From assembly GCA_030544215.1 (NCBI GenBank), contig JARZZO010000016.1:32634001-32698000 (forward strand): a DNA stretch of 64,000 bases, given 5' to 3'. Shown here piece after piece: positions 54,497 to 64,000 of the stretch; position 1 is the first letter of the stretch; each line of letters starts with the position of its first letter. The notes beneath the pieces are model-generated. The model searched no databases. It was given only the letters and a program-made list of their open reading frames with translations, and was not told the origin of the DNA. A program made the translations under genes and the position numbers. The DNA comes from Zantedeschia hybrid cultivar (Eukaryota > Streptophyta > Magnoliopsida > Alismatales > Araceae).

Positions 54497-56012
54497 TGTT
54501 GGGTTCTCGGGTTTCTCCGGATCTCCCGCGCAGCGGAAATAAAATATAAATCGGAGATCCGTTCCCATTTCGAAAAATATAAAAATCAAATTATCGGATA
54601 ATCGGTTCTTACCGTGTGCGGATTCGAATCCGCAACCGTTCGGTTCCGTCGGTGCGAAACCGCAAGCCGCGCAAGCGCCCGGCCTCTAGTGGAGTCCACG
54701 CGATCCTCCTCGCGGTGGATATCCTTACGTTCCTCATTCTTCGTAGCCCACGAAGCCTCTATCGTTCACCGCAACGATCGCCACAACGTGTAGACGATTT
54801 CCCGTCGAACGGGATTCGAAGAAGCGGCGAAGCAGATCCAGAGATCCGGATCTGACCTGGGGCGCCAGAGAGAGAGAGAAAGAGAGGAGGGGGCGGCTAG
54901 GGTTAGCAGCAGCTTGGCCTGCTCAGCCCGTTCGCTATATTTTATACTAACTGTGTGATTTTTCATAAAAACCCCCGATTTATACAAAACCCACTTATTT
55001 ATCCATCGCCTTGAGAATCATTTGCGTGTAACCCTCTAGGCCCAATTACCAGTCCGGTTAATAGCCCAATAAGCCCAGTAACTCCTTACTGGCTTTATTA
55101 ATCAATTAATAACTCTTTATTAATTAATTAATCAATCGAATTGATGTCACACATCGAATTCGACCGGGCCTCCGATCACGTTGGGTGCCAAGCAACACCG
55201 CATGAACCCGGAAGGTATCGGGGTTAAGTAACCCACTCTTGGAACCTTTCCGCCGACAGTTACCGCGTAGATATAATCCTTCATTCGTACAATACTCTCG
55301 AGTCAACTTAGGATATGGCGTGCTGTCAAATCCTAACTGGTCAACTCACTTGGCTTGGATGCCGCCCTGGCCAGGGACTTCTGCGCATCCTTCCTAGAGC
55401 ATTCTCTCTCTAAGTACCGAGAGCGAATGATTCCTTACTGACACACAATTCCCTTCGACGATATTCCGTTGTACCCAATCATTAGCTGTTTAGAATCCCG
55501 TGGTTAGAGATTCATAAACCAAGGTCAAAGTATAGAAGTCCACCGACAAGGAGTCCTTGGTGTCTCAGGTCCGAGGACCATCCACGCAACTGCGACAATA
55601 GAATCAAGCTGGTTGACAGTAAGGTACAATACCATCCAGTCAGTCGAATCAGTTCAGTGAACTCATTCTCTAATGAGCACCTACAGATTCGCCTTAGTGT
55701 CTCCACACAAGTGACTTATGAGATCAGTCACCCTCATCATATGAGTAGGAGTAATCTGTACTAGTCTAACCGGATATCCGATGTCCTTCTCGGATATCCT
55801 CCGACTAGGAACGATTAAGAATATGTGTGTTTAAATGATCAGTCTCATTAGTATGATCTCATCATAATCTGATCACTATCGCACATATTCATGGACTTCA
55901 TTATGAGACGTTAAATTAATACGATTTATACACAATGAATATTATGCCATTATATTAATAAATGAACGAGATTACAAAGTCAGATTGGCTTGTAGGCCAC
56001 CTAAGACTAACA
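54497..56012 (-). mobile_element. Solo copia-family LTR, minus strand
   Basis: 1516 bp; on the minus strand TGTTAGTCTTAGG...CCCAACA. TSD TTACC at 54492-54496 and 56013-56017. No internal domain. It has a hairpin (54957-54973), a telo-box (54897-54904) and a donor-like GTAAGA (54611-54612, minus). It interrupts the leader of element C. Confidence 0.95.
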
Positions 56013-56134
56013 TTACCCACCATTCAGATATTATACCCTAGGATCTTTACATGAATAGTTACTTCAAATAAATGGCCCGAGTTTAGTTTGAATGTGTGTT
56101 TAAAATTTTTTGTTTTTCTGGATATTATAGATAC

Positions 56135-57390
56135 ATGGCTGGAAGAGAGTCAAGGCGAAATAACAAGCGACCCACTATGATGAATCCCTTGGATGGGAAT
56201 GGAGAGGCTCAAGGATCTGAGGCAGTGACCTATTGGGTGCAACAACTAGAGGATATGGAGATTTCCTACAGACTTTTCAATGTTTGGCACAGGCCGTGTA
56301 GGCCCAGGCTAGGACCCAAGCTCAGATGCAAACTCGGATGCAGGAGCAGTTGCAGGTGATGGTTGCAACCTAACCAGAGCATTCAGACAGATTGGCGCGT
56401 GCTACTTTGATGGAGAAATTCCGCCGTATAAATCCACCCTATTTTAAGGGGGAGAGTCGACCTGAGGCAGCCGAGAGGTGGATCAGAAAAATGGAGAAAA
56501 TCCTTGATGCCATTCAGTGTGATGATGGAGACAAGATTGTCCTTGGTACATTCATGCTCCAAGAGTGAGCAGATGAGTGGTGGCAGGCAACCAAGAGGAC
56601 ATTATTTGCAAGACAAGCTGATATTAGTTGGGAAGATTTTTTCAAGGTGTTTAGGGTAAAGTTCTTTCCTGAACATGTGCAAGATCAGATGGAGCTGGAA
56701 TTTATGAATTTGCATCAAGGTTCGATGACAGTGGCACAATATGAGGTGCGCTTTACTGAGTTAGCCAAGTATGCACCTCACTTATGCACAAATGAGAAGA
56801 GGAGTACCAAGAAGTTCGTTCACAGGCTTCGAGGTCCTATTCGAGATCGTGTGTCTTTGTTTGATCATGAGACTATTGCAGCCGCCGATCGTGTTGCATG
56901 CATTGCAGAAGGCAACTTTGAAACTATGCAAAAGAATCAGAGGGTGCATCAGCACGGCAAGGAGCAACCATGGAGATTCCAAAGAGATCAAAGGAAGAAG
57001 TTTAAGCTTGCCTCAAGAGCAGCACCACCTATTCCAACTATTCCACGAAGGGATCTTCCGATATGTAGTTATTGTGGCGTCAAACATGATGGACTTTGCA
57101 GGAAGATGTCAGGCAAGTGTTTCCGTTGTGGTGCTGCAGACCATATGGTGAAGAATTGTCCCAAGCCAACAAGGGCTGATGGGCCAAGGGTGCCAGCTAG
57201 AGTTTATAATCTCACCACAGACGATGTAGAAAATTCTGAAGTAGCAGCAGGAGATACAGTTTTGATTGCAGATTCATATGCTCGTGTTTTATTTGATCCA
57301 GGTGCTATAGATTCTTTTATATCTAGAAGATTTGTTGTTGTTCTACATAAGCTTTATCCTATTTATGATGTGGAGTCTTTTACCTATTAG
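56135..57390 (+). pseudogene. gag: Element C gag and protease start
   Basis: ATG 56135 opens to 56359, shifts, runs on with a TAG near 56566, and is open again from 56647 to 57390. Visible are the gag core (WWQATKR, WEDFFKVFRVKFFPEHV, LHQGSMTVAQYEVRFTELAKYAPH), a first CSYCGVKHDGLC knuckle and a CCHC knuckle CFRCGAADHMVKNC. At the end is the protease site LFDPGAIDSFIS, with P where S or T is usual and D kept. The double knuckle is typical of Tekay-type chromoviruses. Confidence 0.88.
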
Positions 57391-58680
57391 TACCCCTATG
57401 GGTGAGGGCAGTACTTCTCAAATCATACTTGATGTAGATGTGGTGATTCAGAATAGATGCATGCCAGCCAATCTCTACCTCCTAGATATGAATGACTTTG
57501 ATGTTATTCTAAGGATGGATTGGCTCGAACATTGTTATGCTATAATGGATTGTCGGTCCAAGAAAGTAGTATTTCATATTCCAGGAGATAGAGAGTTTTG
57601 TTTTCAATGCCGTAAACATGCACTTACTAAGATTCTTGTGTCGGAAATTAAAATTGAGAAGTGGTTGATACGAGGTTGTTAGGGTTATCTCATTAGTGTG
57701 GTGACTCATCCAAAGTCTGAGGCATCAAGAATTATTGCTGATATTGAGGTGGTTCGTGAGTTTTCTGATGTCTTCCCAGATGAGCTTCCAGGATTACCTC
57801 CTTCTCGGGAGACCGAGTTCACTATTGAACTGATGCCTGGCACAGAACCCATCTCTAAGGCTTCCTATAGGATGGCACCGGCTGAATTGATGGAGTTGAA
57901 GAAGCAATTGCAAGACTTATTGGCAAAGGGTTTCATTCGTCCGAGTGTGTCTCCATGGGGAGCCCCAGTTTTATTTGTCAAGAAGAAGGATGGTACCTTA
58001 AGGTTGTGTGTTGATTACAGGGAAGCTCAACAAAGCTACGGTCAAGAATAAATACCCATTGCCAAAGATAGATGATCTATTTGACCAACTGCAATCGGTT
58101 CAAGTTTTCTCTATGATTGACCTTCGGACATGGTATCATCAGCTACGGATCTGGAATGAGGACGTAGCAAAGACAGCCTTCAAGACGATATATGGACACT
58201 ATGAGTTTTTAGTGATGCCTTTCGGACTCACTAATGCACCAGCAGCCTTTATAGATATGATGAATCGTGTTTTTAAGCCTTATCTCGATGAGTTTGTTGT
58301 TGTGTTTATAGATGATGTGCTAGTGTATTCTTCAAGTAAAGAAGCCTATAAGGAACATTTGAGAATAGTTCTCCAAACTCTTCGAGAGCACAAATTGTTT
58401 GCAAAGTTTAGTAAATGTGAATTTTGGCTTGACAAGGTCTAATTTTTAGGACATGTGATTTCTAAAGATGGTATTGCAGTTGATCCTGAGAAGGTGAAGG
58501 TTGTACTTGACTGGGAGACTCCAAGAACTCCAACAGAAATCAGAAGCTTTCTTGGTTTGGCAGGTTATTATCGCAAGTTCATTGAGGGATTCTCAAAGAT
58601 TGCTAATGACTAAGTTGACAAGAAAAGGGGTTAAGTTTGTATAGATCGATGCTTGTGAGAGTAGCTTCCAAGAACCGAAG
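57391..58680 (+). pseudogene. pol: Element C reverse transcriptase
   Basis: The protease remainder (57400-57660, DVILRMDWL), one stop near 57680, then RT from 57698: ELPGLPPSRETEFTIEL, GFIRPSVSPWGAPVLFVKK, LRLCVDYR, a shift near 58020, then KYPLPKIDDLFDQL, FLVMPFGLTNAP, the catalytic FIDDVLVYS, a stop near 58441, and GHVISKDG ... SFLGLAGYYRKFI. The order is intact, but there are at least three lesions. Confidence 0.88.
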
Positions 58681-59230
58681 AGGAAGTTGACATGTGCTCC
58701 AGGCCTTACATTGCCTAAGGGGACAGGTGGCTATGTTGTCTATACTGATGCATCTCGGCAAGGACTTGGGTACGTATTGATGCAGAACGGGAAGGTCATA
58801 GCCTATGCTTCCCGTCAGCTAAAAGAGAATGAGTTGAACTACTCCACACATGATTTGAAACTTGCAGCAGTAGTCCATGCCTTGAAGATCTGGCGGCATT
58901 ACTTATATGGAGAATCTTTTTAAGTTTTTACAGATCACTAAAGTTTGAAGTACCTTTTCTCTCAGAAGGTTAGAGTTCCTTAAGGACTATGAGTTCTCCC
59001 TTCAGTATCATCCAGATAAAGCAAATGTAGTAGCAGATGCCCTTAGTAGGAAGAAATTGATGTCAGTACAGTTGAGAAGGATGTGGAGGAATTTGGCGGA
59101 GATGGCAACATTTGATCCAAGAATAATACAAGGCAGGTCCAACATATTTGTGGGTCAATTGGTCATTCATTCAGCTCTTATGGATCAAATTGTGGCAGCA
59201 TAGAAAAATGATCAGCAAATACAGGATTTG
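58681..59230 (+). pseudogene. pol: Element C RNase H
   Basis: YTDASRQGLGYVLMQ (DEDD-type first D), AYASRQLKENELNY, HDLKLAAVVHALKIWRHYL, then a stop at 58921, FTDH, and after a shift HPDKANVVADALSRK with the last acidic residue. Only one RNase H is present, unlike the Tat elements. Confidence 0.85.
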
Positions 59231-60575
59231 ATTGGGAAGCCAAATGTCATTCAAAGAGCTGATGGGGCAGTGATTTTCAAGGGCAGAATGATAGTTCCAA
59301 CTATGTTGAAGCATGAAGTACTAGACGAGGCTCACAGATCTAAGTACACTATTCACCCTGGTAGTACCAAGATGCACCAAGATTTAAAGAGAAGCTTCTG
59401 GTGGGTTGGCATGAAGAGGGATGTAGCAGAATTTGTCTCTAGATGTCTCACATGCCAGCAAGTTAAGGCTAAGCATCAAAAGCCAGCAAGTTATTTGCAG
59501 CCTCTGGAGATCCCACAATAGAAGTGGGAGGACTTGACCATGGACTTTGTTGTAGGTATGCCACGAACTAGAATGCAGCATGATGCTATTTGGGTAGTGG
59601 TTGATCGACTTACTAAATCAGCTCATTTTTTACCGATTAAACAGTCCCAGCCTGTAGAGAGCTTGGCACAATTGTACATTGATGAGATTGTAAAGCTCTA
59701 TGGAATTCCCAAGACCATTGTATCTTATAGAGATTCAAGATTCACATCATGAGTTTGGAAGAGCATGCAACTTTGAGAACAAAATTGAGATTTAGTTCAG
59801 CATTTCATCCTCAAACAGATGGTCAATTAGAACGGACCATTCAAATATTGGAGGATATGCTTAGAGCATGCAGTCTTGATTGGAAGGACAGTTGGGACCG
59901 GCACTTAGCTTTTGTGGAATTTGCCTACAATAATAGTTACCATTCCAGTATAGGTATGGCTCTATTTAAGGCACTGTATGGTCGACCTTGTAGATCGCCA
60001 CTATGTTAGGATGAGGATAATGATGATAGATTAGTGGGGCCAGAAGCGATTCAGGATTGCACTGAGAAGATCAAGACCATCAGGCAGTGGTTATTAGTAG
60101 CTCAGAACTAGTAAATGCAATATGCTAATAACTGGAGGAGAGATCTAGAGTTTGCAGAGGGTGATCATGTGTTCTTAAAAGTCTCTCCTACTAGAGGTGT
60201 GATTCGGTTTAGTAAACGTAGGAAGTTGAACCCACGTTACATCGGGTCATTTCAGATTTTGGCTCGGGTAGGCAGAGTAGCTTACCAATTTGCGTTGCCA
60301 CCTGAGTTTGCTGGAGTTCATGATGTTTTTCATGTATCAATGTTGAGAAAGTATGTGTATGACCCAGCTCATGTTATTGATCACACTGCATTAGAAATTA
60401 AAGCAGATTGGACATTTGAAGAAGAACCTATTCGTATTCTGGATTGAAAGGTGCAAAAATTAAGGTTAAGGAGCATTCCCATGGTCAAGGTGTTATGGCG
60501 TCATCACTTGATGGACGAGGCTACCTGGGAATTAGAGGAGAAGATGCAGACAAAGTATCCAGAACTATTCATATG
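59231..60575 (+). pseudogene. pol: Element C integrase with chromodomain-like end
   Basis: The HHCC zinc motif is at 59330-59465 (EAHRSKYTIHPG, CLTCQQ). In the core the first D is in MDFVVGMP. The second reads VSYRDSRFTS, with Y replacing the catalytic D. A stop follows, and the third, E, is in GQLERTIQ. After stops at 60007 and near 60111, the C-terminal domain (60115-60447) has FLKVSPTRGVIRF and FHVSMLRKYV. After one more stop comes a chromodomain-like tail (IPMVKVLWRHH, EATWELEE). The end is a TGA at 60573-60575. Confidence 0.88.
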
Positions 60576-60608
60576 AGAATATTTCAATTTTGAAGATAAA
60601 ATTATTTT

Positions 60609-60620
60609 AAGGAGGAGAGA
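60609..60620 (+). other. Polypurine tract of element C
   Basis: AAGGAGGAGAGA lies four bases before the 3' LTR start. Confidence 0.85.
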
Positions 60621-60623
60621 ATA

Positions 60624-61849
60624 AGTAACATTCGATTATTAGCATGTAATTAGCATAATTATGTTATTAATTAATTTTAAGCTAATACATTATGTAAGTT
60701 AAGATATGCACAAAGATTAAACTTGGTTCGTTAAATCCTATAAAATAATTAGATATGATCAATTGTGATAGAAAACTTAGTGTAAATCATAATCGGATTT
60801 AGATTAAAATGATTAATTGGAGATTAAGGGTATGTATGCAATTATTAAAAGTAGGATGACCATTTGATGAATAATTATTTTATATAGTAGAAAACTAAAA
60901 CCTATGTTAGAATTTTTTTTTTTATTAATTAGTGCATATCCTAAAAATATTAGTATTATATTAGATAGTGGGGTGGTCATAATTAGTATTAACCTTGGTT
61001 AAAGTTAGTGGCATAGTAAAGTTAGTTTAACCTTGATTAAAGTTAGTGGGATGGTCAAAGTTAGTATTAACCATAGTTAGTGTTAGTGGGATGGTTAAGT
61101 TAATGTAACTTGAATGGTTAGAATTAATAAATTTTAAAGTCATTTAAATAACTATGGTAAGACTAACTAAATCCATCATATTTAAAGGACCTTAACTTGG
61201 GTTTTGGTGTTTGGCATCTTCTCTGTACCAAAACGTGGGGAGCAGCAAGGGAATGATTTGGTAGGCCATTCTTGAAGTGTTTTTGATGTTCTTGAAGAAG
61301 GTAGGTTGCATGAGTGCTAGTTTCATAAGAGTTTAGCTTAGTTAATCATAAGAAATAAACAAATTTTTAATATATTTTTTTATATATCTTCAAATTATAT
61401 GTTTTTGTGAAGTTATTAAGTGTGAAATAGTTGAATAATGTAGGGATTTAAATTTTAAAAGCCTAAAATAGATTAAGCATAGTAGAAGTTAAATTTCTGC
61501 AACCCAGATTTTTCTATAACTCTTATGACAGTAGGGTGACCTTCGAATTTTTATGATTTTATTTTGTATAGAAATCTTATGAAATTTTTATGACATAACT
61601 ATGACATGATTGGACATCTCCAAAACAATTGGCATAAATTTTCATATTCATATGGTGATACTTCTAGGTCATGAAAAAGATTGTGATTTCTAGATACAAC
61701 TTTCTGAGTTCATTTGATAGCATGTTAGAACGTGAATTTTAGTAATTTATGTATGTTACAAAATAATCTGAAATTTTTATGACATAATACTCATACCATT
61801 ATACAATTTCAATAAAAGTTTCATGAATTATTATATTCATATGATGATG
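60624..61849 (+). repeat. 3' LTR of element C, truncated
   Basis: It matches 51544-52773, including the U3 tandem repeats and the TATA-like box, then stops abruptly at about 61849. The missing ~1.7 kb is replaced by segment D-like sequence, which indicates a deletion joining two elements. Confidence 0.85.
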
Positions 61850-61856
61850 CTTTCAT

Positions 61857-64000
61857 AATGAATATGGATTCTTACTCAAATAGGCTGAAATCAAAATTAT
61901 TGAGCGTAAATGTCAAAAGAACAAACTGAGAAGATTATAAGCTGAATCAAATAGACTTAAATAGCAAATTATGCTTCATAAGTATGTGTCGAACAAATCA
62001 AATCTAAACATATCAAATAGACATGCATCCAACTACTATATAAGGAACCGAACAAACAAATACTAGAACATATAGGTAAGTATGCTAAAGTCATGGCACA
62101 TGCATAGCCGGAGAGTTTATGGTCCCACCTCGGATGACTGCAAACAAACCATATTCACCGGACTTTTTTCGTTGCCCACAGGTAGAACTCATCTACGGAC
62201 GTTTATGGAATGAGTCATAATCTCCTTAAGATGGCAATGTCTAAACATATATCAAACGAATATGACACAATTATATTATTCACAGATTTCATAATGGTCG
62301 TAGATCTGAAATTTAATTTGACATAGCGATACTTATATATAATAGTTAAAATATATCTATATTTTTTATACAAAATAGTCACTTAAAGAGTCAACATGGT
62401 CATATGGATGGATAATAAAAGTAAAGCTAATCAAAATAGGTTTATAAACAGAAAATATAGTCAAATGAATTTTCTTAGAGTTTTCGGAATAACAAACATA
62501 TCTTTCAGCCATCAAAACTAATTTTTAGAGCTAACAAATTAACAAATAAGCCAAATAATATCAAACACATTTAGAAAATTATAAAACTTATAGAACATGT
62601 CAAATAAATTATATGTAAAATGTGGATACTGTTTCATCAATTTCAGGATTGGTGTGATATGATTTTGGATTCTCACTTTGATTCGTGGAATCTGACTTAA
62701 ATAGAATTCCATCAAATTAAAACAGAGGGTAAACTGAATAGCAAATAGAGTCTTAAAATTTTAAAACTTTATATAGAAGTAAAAGATAATATATTAAATG
62801 TCTCTATAAAATTTGGTAGGATTTTGAAATGAATCAAATGAGATATAGGATTCACAAGTTGAGATTTCAAAATTGTCTGGATAGATTGTATAGTCTGAAA
62901 ATAAAATTACGGAATAAATACCAAACGAATTAAGAAAACAATGACGTTTGGTGGACATAAATATAATATAAAAAATAGACTTCTGTCCAAATTTCAGCTC
63001 AATTGGGCATCGAACCAAGGAAAATGAACATTTGTAACTCGTGTGATCATAGTTGGAAATCGAACAGATTGAACGGACATATTGCATAAGTTGAGATAAT
63101 AATCATGGAATAAATTGTAAAAAAGATCACAAAAATTTAAAAATTGATGATCATGAAGTAGACATATAGATAAAACTTCTTATTAATTTATTAGCTTTTA
63201 AAAATAGTTAAAAATAGTATAATTTTTAATATAAAATAGATCATGTTTAAAATTATCCACCTATCTCTTGAAGAAAGATTGGCTCTTGATTCCTCTATGA
63301 CTTTCTTACTATCTATCCATGATTTCTTCTTCCTCTAAACTTTTTTTCACATTCTTTAAGCTCTTTCCCACATTCTCTAAGCCTCCAATAACACAAAACA
63401 TTGATTAGAATCAAATTCTAAAATAAATAATCATAAACAACTCTATTCTCTCAAGAACACCACATAAACTTACTTTTGGAAGAGAGTTGTATGCAATAGA
63501 GCTTTGAGAAAGACCCCAAAACTCTATTTATACTTATTTCTCTTCCTAATATAACTACTAACACTTTCTTTCTTTCTGAAATCGAACTCTTACTCCCCAT
63601 GACTTAATCTCCAAGTCAAAATTACTTTCTAGTGCAAATCGAACTCTATTCACGTCACCTGCAGTTTCCTTTTCTGAAGATTTTTAAATTCGACCTCTTA
63701 AACGTATAAATTAGTAAACACACTTCTACAACGTTTTAGAACTTGTTATAATCTTTTCAATACCACCAATCTCACTATGTTTAGACATCTATACAAAAAG
63801 TTATACCTATTTTACTAACCTGCTGTCCTGAGTACTCCGAACTCAGAAATTTGACAGATTTCCTTATTGTCCCAAGATGTCTTGATTCCGATTCATAAAC
63901 GACTTATTTTAAATATATGGTCTTTATAAAATTTCTAGAAGTTTAAGTCATCATTCTAATGAAAGTTGTCTTACTTACTTTGAAATTTTATACACGGAGT
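61857..64000 (-). repeat. LTR-like segment related to D, minus orientation
   Basis: 61857-62862 is homologous to 48597-49590. Beyond that the two differ. A minus-strand TATA box ATAAGTATAAATAGAG (63521-63537) suggests that 63540-62900 is the promoter half of an LTR reading left. No gene is seen. The right end is outside the window. Confidence 0.55.
63521..63537 (-). promoter_or_regulatory. TATA box in right-hand LTR-like segment
   Basis: On the minus strand TATAAATAGAG is in a clear core-promoter context, with an AC/CT-rich start region expected near 63490. It probably drives transcription leftwards through the LTR. Confidence 0.5.

Larger units (their letters stand above)
51544..61849 (+). 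mobile_element. Chromovirus (Tekay/Del-like) element C, defective
   Basis: The 5' LTR is 51544-54452 (TGTAACATTCG...GTGTGACA). An iMet primer site follows at 54458, then gag, protease, RT, RNase H and integrase (56135-60575) with a chromodomain-like end, a polypurine tract AAGGAGGAGAGA (60609-60620) and a truncated 3' LTR (60624-61849, its first base changed to A). A minus-strand solo LTR (54497-56012) lies between primer site and gag. Many stops and shifts. The left TSD candidate GGTGT cannot be tested because the 3' LTR end is missing. Confidence 0.88.

Overview
This window is plant nuclear DNA from a repeat-rich heterochromatic region of an angiosperm. It is a stack of nested LTR retrotransposons, and I see no ordinary single-copy host gene, rRNA gene, clear functional tRNA gene or CRISPR array. 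The evidence is Ty3/gypsy Tat-lineage polyproteins with two RNase H domains, a chromovirus (Tekay/Del-like) polyprotein with a chromodomain-like tail, a decayed Ty1/copia element, and 5-bp target-site duplications (TSDs) around several insertions. The species cannot be told from the sequence alone.

Layout. The outermost and oldest layer is a minus-strand Tat element, called B here. Its 5' LTR is at 45471-46762, and its pol reads leftwards through 44442-35003. Its 3' part carries plus-strand (antisense) cargo, and its 3' LTR begins at 2237 and runs left until a copia-type LTR (1-1491) cuts it. Inserted into B are: a plus-strand Tat element A (5467-19893, TSD TCGAG/TTGAG); a copia element (20854-31646, TSD ATAGG) whose 3' LTR is itself split by a 4.2-kb LTR-like insertion (26190-30382, TSD AAACC); and a solo copia-family LTR (35142-36704, TSD CTTAG). 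To the right of B lie AT-rich, LTR-derived segments and a chromovirus, element C (51544 to about 61849). C has an iMet-type primer site, broken gag-pol, a minus-strand solo copia-family LTR (54497-56012, TSD TTACC) and a truncated 3' LTR. The last 2 kb is again LTR-like sequence in minus orientation.

Cargo. On the strand opposite to its pol, B carries a gene with spliced structure (19922-33675, interrupted by the copia element). It encodes a plant mobile domain (PMD) followed by a coiled coil and a proline-rich tail. Most introns have GT-AG ends in phase 0, and damage is limited to a few stops and one shift. A second, more degraded PMD-like reading frame lies at 3553-4706. Element A keeps only the last exon of the PMD gene (17252-17680, minus), so A is a deletion derivative that has lost the cargo.

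Most unusual signal. A strict 30-bp dyad (10-bp arm, 10-bp spacer, 10-bp arm; arms like AAATNGCGTC and GACGCNATTT) occurs about 38 times. It lies in the Tat LTRs, the Tat leaders, the flanks and an intron of the antisense genes, and also inside the unrelated 26190-30382 insertion. It is not seen in the copia LTRs or in element C. Units are sometimes head-to-tail with no gap (exact 60-bp doublets), and outer arm bases change in a paired way (AAA...TTT or GAA...TTC). This looks like a shared cis-acting site family rather than chance sequence.
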